Origin: Pagrus major
Lineage: Eukaryota > Chordata > Actinopteri > Spariformes > Sparidae
Assembly (NCBI RefSeq): GCF_040436345.1
Contig: NC_133230.1
Coordinates: 2,274,797-2,338,796 of the forward strand
Direction: 5' to 3'
Length of the DNA: 64,000 nucleotides
The position numbers were made by a program, and so were the translations under genes. The notes beneath the pieces are model-generated. The model was not told the DNA's origin and did not search any database. It saw only the letters and a list, made by a program, of their open reading frames with translations. Shown here piece by piece: positions 20,901-30,081 of this stretch. The stretch's first letter is position 1. Every line of letters starts with the position of its first letter.

Positions 20901-20924
20901 GAAGCGCTCTTCGTCTGATAGCAT
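14988..20924 (-). CDS. BEL/Pao gag-pol polyprotein (about 1,978 aa)
   Basis: A single frame without stop or shift encodes the whole polyprotein. I start it at ATG 20924 (MLSDEERF); the frame is open further upstream but only through the primer site without an ATG. In order: a Pro-rich N-terminus; a gag region of DUF1759 type (~338-455); zinc knuckles (CAYCQSDEHYLSQC at ~571, then CWRCARNHQAAQC); an aspartic protease with LLDDGS (~697); reverse transcriptase from ~990 with FYVDN at ~1114; RNase H with ADAS (~1297), RLELC, WSDS and NPADD (~1415); integrase with an HHCC zinc motif, VDCFGP (~1670), WSDRG (~1733) and GVWERE (~1781); and a C-terminal DUF5641-like domain. The order protease-RT-RNaseH-integrase with these motifs identifies the BEL/Pao superfamily. 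The RT box reads YVDN where most relatives have YVDD. Confidence 0.95.
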   Translation of the reverse strand: MLSDEERFADARPKRHTRRPAKLQDFDVDYVENRHRGSSWWRPPPSSPPPELASPLPQYGLVNLSHHHSPQPPSGGFSRDAAHLETPQLAQRHLQRRNLAMDILPGAPTSQLWSSYRDPAFHPDIQRIQEENTGLLQSQQAFQATLKELCEARKEMRELIGEARSLREDMKRSTDSASSHSSYRPIGASAATSQPNPTFLQPDEESEEDWPAPPPWPEPEDNMLAGMSDLNLGPQDMYQNLPPRSQPNQAQSTCYPPTSVSSHHPSYPTYRPPYDQALPHPLLQPYQSHPHPAPVYTGSRPSVLPQVAPPPTATRVTPSSLPTNQPVKPPVSELVYRGPKPTIPKLTQPDPSEFARLRLALENLLPPDSTELFKYQILVDHLRLEEAKLIADAYLNSPTPYTDTMRSLYDRFGQPHQLALRKIASVLEAPEIRRGDIPAFQRFSLQIQSLVGLLKTLGPEGEIELNCGSHVVRLLTKLPAEQRADFRRHQFKQPGTSHTLHDLSEWLSYESWCMSFDSQVSARTNRERQPPRPDTRSGKHTVTVLHGLGEPAGNVSASSPVKGTPQKKPYCAYCQSDEHYLSQCSEVAKLSKEQLKEWIQVNKRCWRCARNHQAAQCTLKKPCSICQGKHLLALHEINLRPERSNKEPARKEESCLTSSASDSLYLDRPGASNRVMLKVVPVLLHHEGRSFSTFALLDDGSERSMLLPAAAKALGMKGAPEDLPLRTVRQDIQVLHGHKVSFHVSPPANPKVSYKIDDAFTASRLSLAQHTYPIGQLQKKYKHLHGLPIPALKDARPSLLLGSDQSHLITPVEPVRLGPPGGPAAVHTRLGWTLQGPVRSMGRPADAVQCLFTSLPPQMDELYRHVERLWQMDAVPHRPEREVTRSKQDQQAVASLDAKTVRTEVDGVRRYATPLLRHAAMPPLQAPKESVMALLRSTERRLLKYPERAALYRAEMQKLIEAGAVQEVTKEEPPAECWYIPHHLVSHNGKHRLVFNCSHQHLGQTLNQYLLPGPTLGASLVGVLLRFREHPIAVSGDIKGMFHQVRLLPDDRPLLRFLWRDLKVDEPPRVFEWKVLPFGTTCSPCCATYALQRHVTDHSQPEDIVRFSVDHCFYVDNCLQSVRAPEEAKQLVDRLRDLLSSAGFDLRQWACNEPSVLNHLPTEARSQSLDLWLAQDKANPQESTLGLSWNWERDSLSYKHRPVTYDAPTLRNIYKVLASQYDPLGYLLPFSTRAKLIIRQLWDKQRGWDDPNLPTALLQAWSNWEDELQLLPLLTFPRAYVPADSDYDAVSREVHIFADASEQAYGAVAYLRTATKEGRIHLSFILARSRVAPKRVHSIPRLELCAALVAAQLASLLTKELTLEVTHITLWSDSTTVLTWLHSQSCRFKVFVGARVAEIQELTEDCTWRYVDSEQNPADDLTRGKTLQELKDPNRWSQGPPFLLRSPDSWPERPNAEPPDDQAELRKTAFCGATVTSPSDCGPGDKGSSSWQELLEDAVTELQGATPSGTPLTAEDYQRAETEILLRAQKQSFPDDYKLLAGGKPVPPSSRLLTLSPVLDSTSGLIRVGGRLRRLEDVDVPLHPVVLDAAHPVTHLLIQKYDSDLHHPGPERVFSELRRSFWIIRGREAVRKHQRACAECQRWRGQPSVPRMADLPKARLRLHKPPFYSTGVDCFGPMLVKVGRRQEKRWGIIFKCLTTRAVHLDLLKNMDSDAYLMALRRFAARRGTPAEVWSDRGTNFKGAQRELREAFENMAPELQQRLARQKIKFNFNPAAAPHFGGVWEREVRSVKSALYTCVGSQPVPEEVLLTVLLEVEAILNSKPLGYVSADIADIDPVTPNSLLMGRLDGSLPQVVYPETDILSRRRWRHSQILADQFWSRFIREYLPGLQTRQKWQSCPPDLRDEAVIMLVEPQLPRAQWPVGRVVKVHRSDDGCVRSADVNIKGHIFTRPVARLVKLPALPPGEEDPPPTSKPPKMN

Positions 20925-20939
20925 CTTGAAAGCTGTAAA

Positions 20940-20956
20940 TCCGGCTCGAAGGACCA
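20940..20956 (-). other. primer-binding site of the BEL/Pao element (tRNA-Tyr type)
   Basis: On the minus strand the 17 nt TGGTCCTTCGAGCCGGA start one base after the 5' LTR. They are the exact complement of the 3' end of vertebrate tRNA-Tyr including CCA, as I recall that tRNA. This marks where minus-strand DNA synthesis is primed. Confidence 0.8.
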
Positions 20957-20957
20957 A

Positions 20958-21785
20958 TGTTTCAGAGGTAATTTGTAGCGCTAGCTCTTTAAGGTTGTTA
21001 CAGCGGTCAAGATGAGGTGCCGGTCAGGACACAGTAATGAGGCTTGCAGGTTCGCTGATGGTGGCATTTATTGTGCACTCAATGTTGTTGTATATAGTTC
21101 TGCAAAATAGTAACAAACCACATAGCCATTATAATAAATGTATTCAAATAATAAAAGGAATAATAAATGTTTACACAATCAGAATATATGTGTCTTTTCT
21201 TTATATGCAACAGTAATGCATTTAAATCCACAGGAGCACAGGTATAGGTTAACTAGTGGTCAATAGCTCCCTCTCCTGGCGAAGCAGGGTATAAACAAAG
21301 ACAACACTCGGTGCACATGGCGGCCAACAGCTGATAAATTAACGACCCAAACAACGTTACGTTCCGACAGCTAGCTTGCTGGACACACACACAACACTCG
21401 GCTACCAGCGTTCACAGTATATTCATGAACAATGTAAACACCACGGACCTCCATTACCGTCCGGCGGCAGAGAGCACACGAGATTTAGCTAAGTGTGCTA
21501 GTAAACAGTATAACACAGTATGAAGCGATACTCACTTTGTTCATTCACTTAAACATTTGGAGTGGCACAATAACCCTCGTCAAACAAAAACAACCGTGTT
21601 TCAGGCGAAAAATACTATAAGTCCACGGTGAGCGCAGGTGAGAAAGGGGAAGGAGAAAAAAAAGACTCTGTCAGCTTGACTTTTCCTGTGTGCTCTCACT
21701 TCTTCACTGGTGGTCACTGCGTCACTTTCTGAGGCGCTCCTTCACAACAAGAGCATGCTCCTTCAGAATAAGAGCCTTTGATACA
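20958..21785 (-). repeat. 5' LTR of the BEL/Pao element
   Basis: It has the same length and, as far as I can read, the same sequence as the 3' LTR. It should carry the promoter that drives gag-pol on the minus strand. Confidence 0.93.
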
Positions 21786-21790
21786 ATAAC

Positions 21791-22570
21791 ACTCACCCAG
21801 GTAAAAAGTCTTTCAAATGTGACACATGTGGAAAGGCTTTTAAGTTTGAGTCCCTTTTGAATGCTCACCTAAGAACCCACAGAGGTGAGAAGCCTTATTC
21901 TTGCAAAACATGTGGGAAGACTTTCAGCCAAAGTGCAAACTTAACAGTCCACATGAGAATCCACACTGGTGAGAAGCCGTATACTTGCAAAACATGTGAA
22001 AAAGCTTTCAGCCAAAGTGAATCCTTAACAGTTCACATGAGAACCCACACAGGTGAGAAACGGTTTTCTTGCCAAACATGTGGGAAAGCTTTCAGCCAAA
22101 GTGCTCACTTAACTCGTCACATGAGAATCCACACAGGTGAGAAGCCTTATTCTTGCCAAACATGTGGGAAAGCTTTCAAGACTCATGGTGAATTGAATCT
22201 GCACATGAGAATCCACACTGGTGAGAAGCCGTATACTTGCAAAACATGTGAAAAAGCTTTCAGCCAAAGTGCAAACTTAACAGTCCACATGAGAACCCAC
22301 ACAGGTGAGAAGCCGTATTCTTGCAAAACATGTGGGAAGACTTTCAATAAAAGCAGTAACTTAACAGTCCACATGAGAACCCACACACGTGAGAAACCGT
22401 ATTCTTGCAACACATGTGGGAAGACTTTCAGGAGTCGTGGTGTATTGAATCTGCACATGACAATCCACACATGTGAGAAGCCGTATACTTGCAAAACATG
22501 TAGGAAAGCTTTTGGCCGAAGTGCTCACTTAACTCATCACATGAGAATCCACACAGGTGAGAAGCCATAA
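21791..22570 (+). pseudogene. zinc-finger gene E, 3' part of exon 2 (9 fingers)
   Basis: The frame continues from HHN at the insertion site ([13 protein letters not shown]...) and encodes nine fingers with all ligands, ending GEKP-stop at 22568-22570. Two fingers read CEKAF in place of CGKAF, and two linkers are odd (TREKP, TCEKP). Without the 5' part and start codon it should not be translated as a full protein. Because the frame itself is still open, the loss is recent. Confidence 0.85.
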
Positions 22571-23262
22571 TTTTGAAAGACCTGGAGGAAAAGTTTCTCT
22601 GATCAGTCGCTTTGAAGAGACATTTGAGGACACGTACAGGCGAGTAGCTTTGTGTTTGTGAAATATGTTGGAGGTGATTCAGTTCTAGTGTTTCATGCAT
22701 AATTGCAGAACTTTAACTTGAAATGATGTACTTGAAAAATCCTCAGATGCTCAATATACACAGGAGAAATGATGAGCTAAAAGCTGAATGTGTACAATTT
22801 CACTTTGAGAAGATGTCACATTATGTTTATGTGTCAATATCTTCATGCTGATTTGCCCATATTTGTGAAAATGATGATTAAAAAGTCTAGTTAATCGGTC
22901 TCATGTGTCCCACTTATTATCGCTCCTCGTGTCATGCTTTTCTACAAACATCTATATGTTAAATACTTGTAGTTTTCCCAGTAGCTTCCATGTAAGTAAC
23001 CAAGAAGTAAGCTGTTGGTTCAAAGTAGCAGTTTAGAAAAGAGTGGCACATTTCTTTGTGGAATTAAGCAGAGTAGGTCTACACCTTAATACAAGGAGTA
23101 CAACAAACATAGTGTAAACACACTGAAAATGTGAAAGAAAGAAATGGAAAAAGAATAAAATAAAAGTATTTTGGAGTTTGCTTAGCAACTGGACAACATT
23201 TTTTGTCCAAATTATTCAAGTTTAAAAGTGTAGTCAGATATGTGAAACAAGTTCTGAATAAA
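22571..23262 (+). other. 3' flank of gene E
   Basis: It contains the decayed post-stop finger and a candidate poly(A) signal ATTAAA at 22877-22882. The shared flank breaks off at AATAAAATG (23255-23265), where LINE sequence replaces the next promoter. Confidence 0.65.
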
Positions 23263-25110
23263 ATGTCGGAGCTCGTCATGCAGTATCAGTTTGGAGTCGC
23301 GGACAAGGAGCCGCAACGAGGAGGAGAGAAGGCGGCGACATCAGCAGGACGAGGAAGTAAAATTCAGCAAGATGCAGGAAATTCAAATCGAGATAGAAAT
23401 AATCCCGTACTGGTGGTTGGGCACGACTGCTCCGTGAATGGATCAGAGGTAGGCAGTTGGTCAGAAATGAAATGTTATGAAGGGAGGGAAGAAGAGAATG
23501 AGGGGGAGATATGGAGACGGATGGATGGAAGTCGAGGCAAGCCAGAAAAAGAGAATAAAAGAGCAAGAGATGATAATGATGAGAAATCTGAAAGTGAGGG
23601 AGAAGGGCAGGAGCAAGCTGACGAGAACAAACCTGAGAAATGCATTGTAATAATAAGGTTTAATGAAATGTGCGAGTGAAGGGTAGCTTGGGAATGCACT
23701 GCCAAAGAGGGTATTCCTGGGATTTATGAGTTACCCTGTGAGAGTGTATGTGCCAAAGCCACTAAGGCGCTTCAACTGTCAAAAGTTCGAACACATAGCC
23801 AGAAACTGTCGAGAGCAAAGGAGATGTGCTAGATGTGGGGGTGATCATGAGTATGGAAAATGTGGGGCAGGAGTGAAGCCAAAATGCTGCAACTGTAGGG
23901 GTGACCATAATGTGGCATACACTGGATGTGAAATGATGAGGCAGGAGAATAAAATCCAGAAAATAAAAGTGGAAAAAGGGGTTAAGTATGCTGAAGCTGC
24001 AAGAGGACAGAACAATGACACCAATGAGCAAGGAGCAATGGGGAACCAGGTGATACAGCAGAGAGAAAATGAAAGGGTGTATGTGGACAAAAAGGCATTG
24101 GTAACATTCATTGCAGGAGTAATTAACTGTACGGCTGAAGTCAAATCAAAAAATTATAAAAATCCAGCTGGTCATCAAAGCAGCAGTAAATCATCTTGGA
24201 TTAGTGGGACTGACATGGGAAGAACCTCACTAATCAGTCAAGTCAGGAAACATCATGGGTTGGTTAATAATAATTCATTAATAAATAATGGTTGTAAAAC
24301 CAGATATGTGTGCAGGAAACCTGGCTGAGACCAACCTTAGATTTTGTGGTGATTGGACATACGGGTATAAGGAAAGACAGAGATCATGGGGGAGGAGGAG
24401 GATGTGCCACATTCATTAAGCAAGATATTCCATATAGGGTACTGGAAAAAGGGGGTGGTCAGGAATACATAGTGGTGGCAGTGTGGGAAAGGGAGGGGGG
24501 GAGGAAGTGGTTATCATGAACTACTATAATCCATGTAAAAGGTTGGAGTTGGAGAGCTTACTGAGAATACGAGGGCAAAACAGGCAGAAAATAGTATGGT
24601 ATGGAGACTTCAATGCTCACAGTATAATGTGTCAGCGTTGGATTTAACGTTAGTATCTAGTTCCTTGGCGGGAGTGAGTAAATGGGAAGTTAGGACAGAC
24701 ACAACAGTAGGTAGTGATCATATTGAGAAATCTGGCCTGACTAGGTGACCGGTATTGACCTTTGAATATGAATGTGTTATTCTGCACCCCAAATCCGCAC
24801 GTACGATCAAGTCGACAAGGATGAACGCACACATGGAGATTAGAGTGGCCAATAGTAGATTGGTATTTGCTGGAGCAAGAGAGGAGAGGTAAAGGCAGAG
24901 TGGATTTGTTAGGGGCATTTAGACATCACATAAGTAAAGAGTATAGTGATTTCACAATAGTATACACTGATGGGGCAAAGGATCCTGAGACAGGAGTCAC
25001 AGGCTATGGAGTAGCAGTGCCAGATAAAAGAATAGAAACCAAATTCACTGTACATGCACCTGGCAAACACAGAGAATGTTATACAGAATGTAAAGGCAAA
25101 ACGGTAACAG
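23263..25110 (+). mobile_element. internally deleted I-like LINE, plus strand
   Basis: ORF1 starts at ATG 23263 (MSELVMQYQFG) and breaks near 23679. Its C-terminal part, about 23726-24330, holds zinc knuckles (CQKFEHIARNC, CARCGGDHEYGKC, CCNCRGDHNVAYTGC). An APE-type endonuclease fragment follows (QETWLRP at 24310; WYGDFNAHS near 24600; LDLTLVSS and VGSDH near 24640-24720). Then the reverse transcriptase is missing and an RNase H fragment appears (YTDGAKD near 24961). A LINE with a gag-like ORF1 and RNase H fits the I/Nimb group. It is inactive. Confidence 0.8.
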
Positions 25111-25237
25111 TTCGCCTACAGTTCTATATATACTGCATTATTGTATTCATAATTATGCTCTTAAACGTACAAGTTATTCAAAAAGTTACTTAAGTAAATG
25201 TAATGAAGTAAATGTAAATCGTTATTACCCACCTCTG
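25111..25237 (+). mobile_element. terminal fragment of a hAT-like DNA transposon
   Basis: The end reads GGTAATAACG...CACCTCTG in reverse complement, i.e. CAGAGGTGGGTAATAACG, a typical fish hAT terminus, with the AAGTAAATGTAAT-rich subterminal sequence. The other end is not found, so target duplication cannot be tested. Confidence 0.45.
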
Positions 25238-26239
25238 ACAGCACTTACTCATTTCTCAGTATGTGTTATATGATTGCTTTCTAATGTGACGTGGAAACAC
25301 TCCTGCATTCTTTTCTGCATTGATTTCCTAATCCTCGTTATAAAATCACTGAAACAGGGATTTTGAATTATGACTTTATTTATAGATCAAAGCGGTGGAA
25401 AATCACATTGCAACAACGATAACAACGATAACAACAACAATAAAAGTGGCAAGGTAAAGCATCTACCCTCATCAATTGTTGACAACTAGAAACATTATGG
25501 AAACATCAGGTTTATTCTGCCCTCGCTATATGTCAGATACAGCTAGACAGATAACAAACAATAATGAACTCTGAAGTCTCTTTGAGGATTGAGGTTTTTT
25601 GTTTCACAGTTCTTCCATTCATACTTTTTTTGTAAGACTGTAAACAAACAACAGAAATATAACATTACAAAATGTAACGTCTTTTGTGTCTTTTTACTAC
25701 AATAAAACATAAAGTTTCACACATTTACATTCATATAAATCACAGATAAATCAAGTCTATGGCGTAGCGCCACTGCCCCCTACTGGGCAAATTGTATATT
25801 ACGCCGGCAAAACACAAAAAAGCGTTTACCGCGAGTTTAGCTCGTAAAAAACGATACAGTCAGAAACGTAATGACCTGTGTAACATACAGTAAACAATTA
25901 ACTTGCAGAATAACCATAATGCAGTGATGTAAACTTACAAAGATTTAACCAGCGCTGTATTGCAGGAGACTCAAGTGCGTAATTTTCTTGTTGCTCGAGC
26001 TGGTCCGTCTTTCAAATGGGTCCGACTGGGAACTAAACTCAAAACGCCAGAGGGCGGAACAAGGTTACTTTTTTTTAAAATCTGCGCCGTTCTGTTTCCG
26101 CAGCCTCTTCACTTGGGCCACAGGACTGCACAGTAAAAAAAAACATTTCTCTCGGTGCTGCGTCTGCCAGCTGACCCGTAGCAGACCTGCGCCCACTTCC
26201 TCTGAACTGATGCGCGTTCATACATTTTATTTCCTCCGT
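25238..26239. other. unassigned intergenic stretch at the strand switch
   Basis: This is AT-rich sequence with a short (AACAACGAT/AAC)n run near 25410-25440 and an ORF of 99 codons near 25988 that resembles nothing known to me. The plus-strand genes end to the left and the minus-strand genes end to the right, so 3' ends converge here. I see no gene. Confidence 0.4.
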
Positions 26240-26564
26240 TTTCCCGTGATATCAATATCAATTTATTTAATCTCATTACTGCAGTAGTGGCTTCTACACA
26301 CAGTTACTATTGGTTCTCCACAGTAAAACAAACCTCCACAGACAACGACATACGGTTAAATATATTTATTTTCATTTAAGTAAATGAGATGGCAACTAAA
26401 CAAGATTAACATGTAACAGAAAGACGGTGAGTCTGTAATGACTAATGTAATGAGTTTATGAATGAAATATGGGCGGATGGTGAAATTGCAGGTAGGGTGA
26501 AAGCAGTTAAATATTAAGAGAAAAGTTTGATGCTAACAGAGCCCTGACCAAATTTCTCCTGAAC
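26240..26564 (-). other. 3' UTR-like region of gene F
   Basis: About 170 bp here (26255-26425) match 58185-58345 behind gene L closely, so F and L share a 3' end unlike the other genes. A candidate poly(A) signal AATAAA (minus strand) lies at 26365-26370. Confidence 0.55.
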
Positions 26565-29122
26565 TTAAAGAATCTTCTTTCGTTGGAAACCGCTCACACG
26601 GTTTCTTAAACAGCCTGTAACGTATTTGTTGCAAGAATACGGTTCCTCACGTGTGTGAGTTCTCATGTGGACTGTTAAGTTACTGTGTTGTTTGAAAGTC
26701 TTCCCACATGTGTTGCAAGAATACGGCGTCTCACCTCTGTGGACCATCATGTGACGGGTTAAGTGAGTACCAAGCCCAAAAGCCATCCCACAAATATCAC
26801 AGGTAAAAGGCTTCTCACCTGTGTGGATTCTCATGTGGGCTGTTAAGTGAGTACTTGTGCGGAAAGTCTTCCCACATGTTTGGCAAGAATACGGTGTCTC
26901 GCCCGTGTGGATCCTCATGTGAACTGTTAAGGATTCACTACGGCTGAAAGCTTTCCCACATTTGTTGCAAGTATACGGCTTCTCACCTGTGTGGATTCTC
27001 GCGTGAACTGTTAAGTTACTGTTTTTATTAAAAGTCTTCCCACATGTTTGGCAAGAATACGGTGTCTCACCTGTGTGGGTTCTCATGTGGGCTGTCAAGT
27101 GAGTACTTGTACTGAAAGTCTTCCCACATGTTTGGCAAGAATACGGTTTCTCACCTGTGTGGGTTCTCATGTGGACTGTTAAGTCAGCACTTCGAGCGAA
27201 AGCTTTCCCACATGTTTTGCAAGTATATGGCTTCTCACCTGTGTGGGTTCTCATGTGGACTGTTAAGTCAGCACTTCGAGTGAAAGTCTTCCCACATGTT
27301 TGGCAAGTATACCGCTTCTCACCTGTGTGAGTTCTCATGTGAACTGGTAAAGATTCACTTCGGCTGAAAGCTTTCCCACATGTTTTGCAAGTATATGGTT
27401 TCTCACCTGTGTGAATTCTCATGTGAACTGGTAAGGATGAACTTCGGCTGAAAGTCTTCCCACATGTTTTGCAAGAATAAGGCTTCTCACCTGTGTGGGT
27501 TCTTAGGTGTACATTCAATAGGGACTTAAAATTAAAAGCCTTTCCACATGTGTCACATTTGAAAGACTTTTTACCTGGGTGAGTGTTATGGTGAATGTCT
27601 GATGAGGTAGAGTTTTTTGCATTATCACTGTGTCTTTTGCTTCCGTGATGTCTTTTCTTTTGTTTTGGCTCTCCATCTCCAGCTGATCCTGAATCTCCAT
27701 GTTTTCCTCCTTTCTGATCTTGGCTCTCAGCTACATGAGAGTTGTTAGAGAGGAGCTGGTGGTCACTTTTTGGTTCTGATTCACTGTGGTCACTTTCCTC
27801 ATAAGTTGGAGTCAACATGACGGTATCCGGCTCAACCTTCAGTACAAGCTGCTCTCCCTCCCGACTGGTGCAGAGTTCCTCCTGTTCCTCTTTAATCTCT
27901 GGAGGCTCTGGGTCCTCTTGGTCCAGACTGGAGTTCCTCTCCTGGTTACAGACCTGCTGGTCAGCGAGAACCTCCTCCTCCTTACAGACATGTTGCTGTG
28001 GGAGCTCTGGAGGGACAGAGAACAAAAGGCAGAGATTATTTATTCAACCAATCAATCTTTATTTGTAGTAACTTGTATTATGTAAACCTGAGCACATTTC
28101 AATTCATCCTCAAATATGCATGTTCTTCTTCAGGAACAGCAACTGAACAGCATGCTCAGAGGTGAGTGCACTTCTCTGAGTGGTGATAAGCACCGGTATG
28201 AGTCTCCTGCATCCCTCTTGTTTGTAGTATGTAGGAGTGTGTTTCCCGCTCGTTATCAATAAAATAGGCAGTCCTTGCTTCACGTAGGACTCTGTCGCCG
28301 TGAAGTCCATCCATCGCAGGTCAGCACAATTCTCCCTGCAGACTGGAGCGATCCTCCACCTTTCCTCTCGTCTCATCATAAAGAACTGGAAAAGCTTCTT
28401 CTGTGAAATATTTTCTGCTCTGTATTTCATACCTTGGTTCCAGTGTTTGTACCATTTGGCAAAAAACATCATTTTCCTTGTTATTAATGTTTTGAATGTA
28501 AAATCTAGGACACACCTCGTTAAATGGATTTTAGTGCTCCTTATATTTGTCATGAATGTTTTGGATGTAAAATCTACGTTTTTCACAATAGTTTCCAGCT
28601 CATTTGACCCACTGACTCAAAATCAATGCCGACATGTCTTCATAATAGGTTCAATGAGACACACCTCTTTCTGTTGAGTTTTAGTGCTCCTAATATTGTT
28701 CTGAACGTTTTGTGTGTAAAATCAGCATTTTTTGAGTGGAGTTTGGCTGCGGTCTTCTATAGAACGGAGCCCAGCCGTGCAGCGGGCACTCAGAACCTCC
28801 GGAGTCCCGGAGTGGAATGAACCAACACGAGGGAAACACTCGTCTGTTCGCTCCATGTAGTGAAACGTGGCTGCGATGCATATCTCCCCCTCTATGGCCA
28901 CTCCAGGGCTCTGAACATTAGTGTTGTTAAAATAATAAACTTGTCCTCACCTGTCCTGTGTAACTTTACTTGGGGTTTCCAGCAGATATCCAGCAGGACG
29001 CGCTGCCGATCGATCTCTTCCTCGTACTGGACGATAGTTGTTTTAAACACTCGGAATATTTCTTCAGCAGCAGCAGTTAGTCGCTCGTTGACAAACTCTC
29101 TCAAACTCTCAACTGAACTCAT
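26565..29122 (-). CDS. C2H2 zinc-finger protein, gene F (537 aa, 11 fingers plus divergent tail)
   Basis: Exon 1 is 29122-28951 and exon 2 is 28006-26565, both on the minus strand with the canonical joint. Eleven complete fingers follow the acidic/basic linker. Linkers TGETP (twice), RGETP and TREEP depart from TGEKP, and finger 10 ([20 protein letters not shown]) is of a type otherwise seen only in remnants C, G and I. The C-terminus is unusual: a 12th finger starts YSCNK but loses its second Cys (CNKYVTG) and continues as a 20-residue tail ending QRKKIL. The tail is probably an old frameshift within a finger. A related tail sequence lies at 55326-55380. Confidence 0.87.
28110..28455 (-). 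pseudogene. hAT transposase relic in intron 1 of gene F
   Basis: On the minus strand it reads [20 protein letters not shown], then [11 protein letters not shown], and [20 protein letters not shown]. It is similar in content to the copy in gene B, with frame changes. Confidence 0.6.
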
Positions 29123-29300
29123 TGTTCTTTAATGACTAATTCAATAATGAGCTGCGCTGTGACTCAGTACCGTCTTCCACTTCGTTCATTACACACAGGC
29201 AGCTAATGCTGCTAGCTGCTACTGTTTACTTCCGCTGGGTGTCACGCTGTTAAGCTCCGACAGGGGAAGTGCGGAGGCTTTTAATTCCGCTTCAGACTGA
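29123..29300 (-). promoter_or_regulatory. conserved promoter / 5' UTR block of gene F
   Basis: The ETS/forkhead-type overlap (GGAAGTAAACA on the minus strand) lies at 29223-29233, and the AP-1 type site about 60 bp nearer the ATG. The TATA-like motif here is TTAAAAG. Confidence 0.5.
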
Positions 29301-29871
29301 ACACATTTTATTCAGAACCTGTTTAAAACATATCTGACTACACTTTTAAACTTCAATAAATAATTTGACCAAAAAAATGTTGTCCAGTTGCTAAGCAAAC
29401 TCCCCAAAACTTTTATTTATATTAATTTAATTAACTATATTTAACACCATTTTTATACTATTTTTACACAGTGTGTTTACACGATGTTTGTTGTACTCCT
29501 TGAATTAAGGTGTAGATCTACTCTGCTTAATTCCACAAAAAAATGTGCCACTCTTTTCTAAACTGCTACTTTGAACTAATAGCTTACTTTTTGGTTACTT
29601 ACATGGAAGCTACTGGAAAAACTACAAAGATTTAACATACAAATATTTATAGAAAAGCATGACACGAGGAGCGATACTAAGTGGGACACATGAGAGCGAT
29701 TAGCTCGACTTTTTAATTATCATTTTCACAAATATGGGCAAATCAGCATGAAGATATTGACACAGAAACATATTGTGACATCTTCTCAAAGTGAAATTGT
29801 ACACATTCAGCCTTTAGCTCATCATTTCTCCTGTGTATATTGAGCCTCTGAGGATTTTTCAAGATGAATGA
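29301..29871 (-). other. flank between remnant G and gene F
   Basis: Shared AT-rich flank, with a candidate poly(A) signal ATTAAA (minus strand) at 29712-29717 for the remnant G unit. No gene is seen. Confidence 0.55.
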
Positions 29872-29886
29872 CACACTAGAACTGAA

Positions 29887-30081
29887 TCACCTCCAACATA
29901 TTTCGCAAAATTGTGGCTTCTCACCTGTGTGAGTTCTCATGTGACGAGTTAAGTAAGAACCCAACCCAAAAGCCTTCCCACAATTTTCACAGGTAAAAGG
30001 CTTCTCACCTGTGTGGAATCTCTTTTGTTGATTTAATGCAGTCTTGAAATCCATCCCACATGTTTGGCAAGAAAAAGGCAT
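29887..30081 (-). pseudogene. zinc-finger remnant G
   Basis: This is a two-finger piece starting [20 protein letters not shown] and ending [12 protein letters not shown]. Unlike remnant C the second finger keeps both His and the frame is open, but there is no exon 1, linker or promoter; the spacer module is directly upstream. An ATG replaces the usual TGEKP position, so a 64-residue peptide is formally possible. Confidence 0.65.

Larger units (their letters stand above)
14116..21785 (-). mobile_element. complete BEL/Pao LTR retrotransposon
   Basis: The 7,670-bp element lies on the minus strand between two 828-bp LTRs (14116-14943 and 20958-21785). It is flanked by the 5-bp target duplication ATAAC (14111-14115 and 21786-21790). 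Removing it with one ATAAC restores the [11 protein letters not shown] reading of the sister genes. Read by eye the two LTRs appear identical, so the insertion is very young. A tRNA-Tyr-type primer site abuts the 5' LTR, a G-rich tract (GGGGGCGGC) abuts the 3' LTR, and the gag-pol frame is unbroken, so it may still be mobile. Confidence 0.95.

Noticed and set aside
20925..20957. Eleven extra codons at the N-terminus of the BEL polyprotein
   Set aside because: They start at TTG and lie in the tRNA primer site; the first ATG is at 20924.
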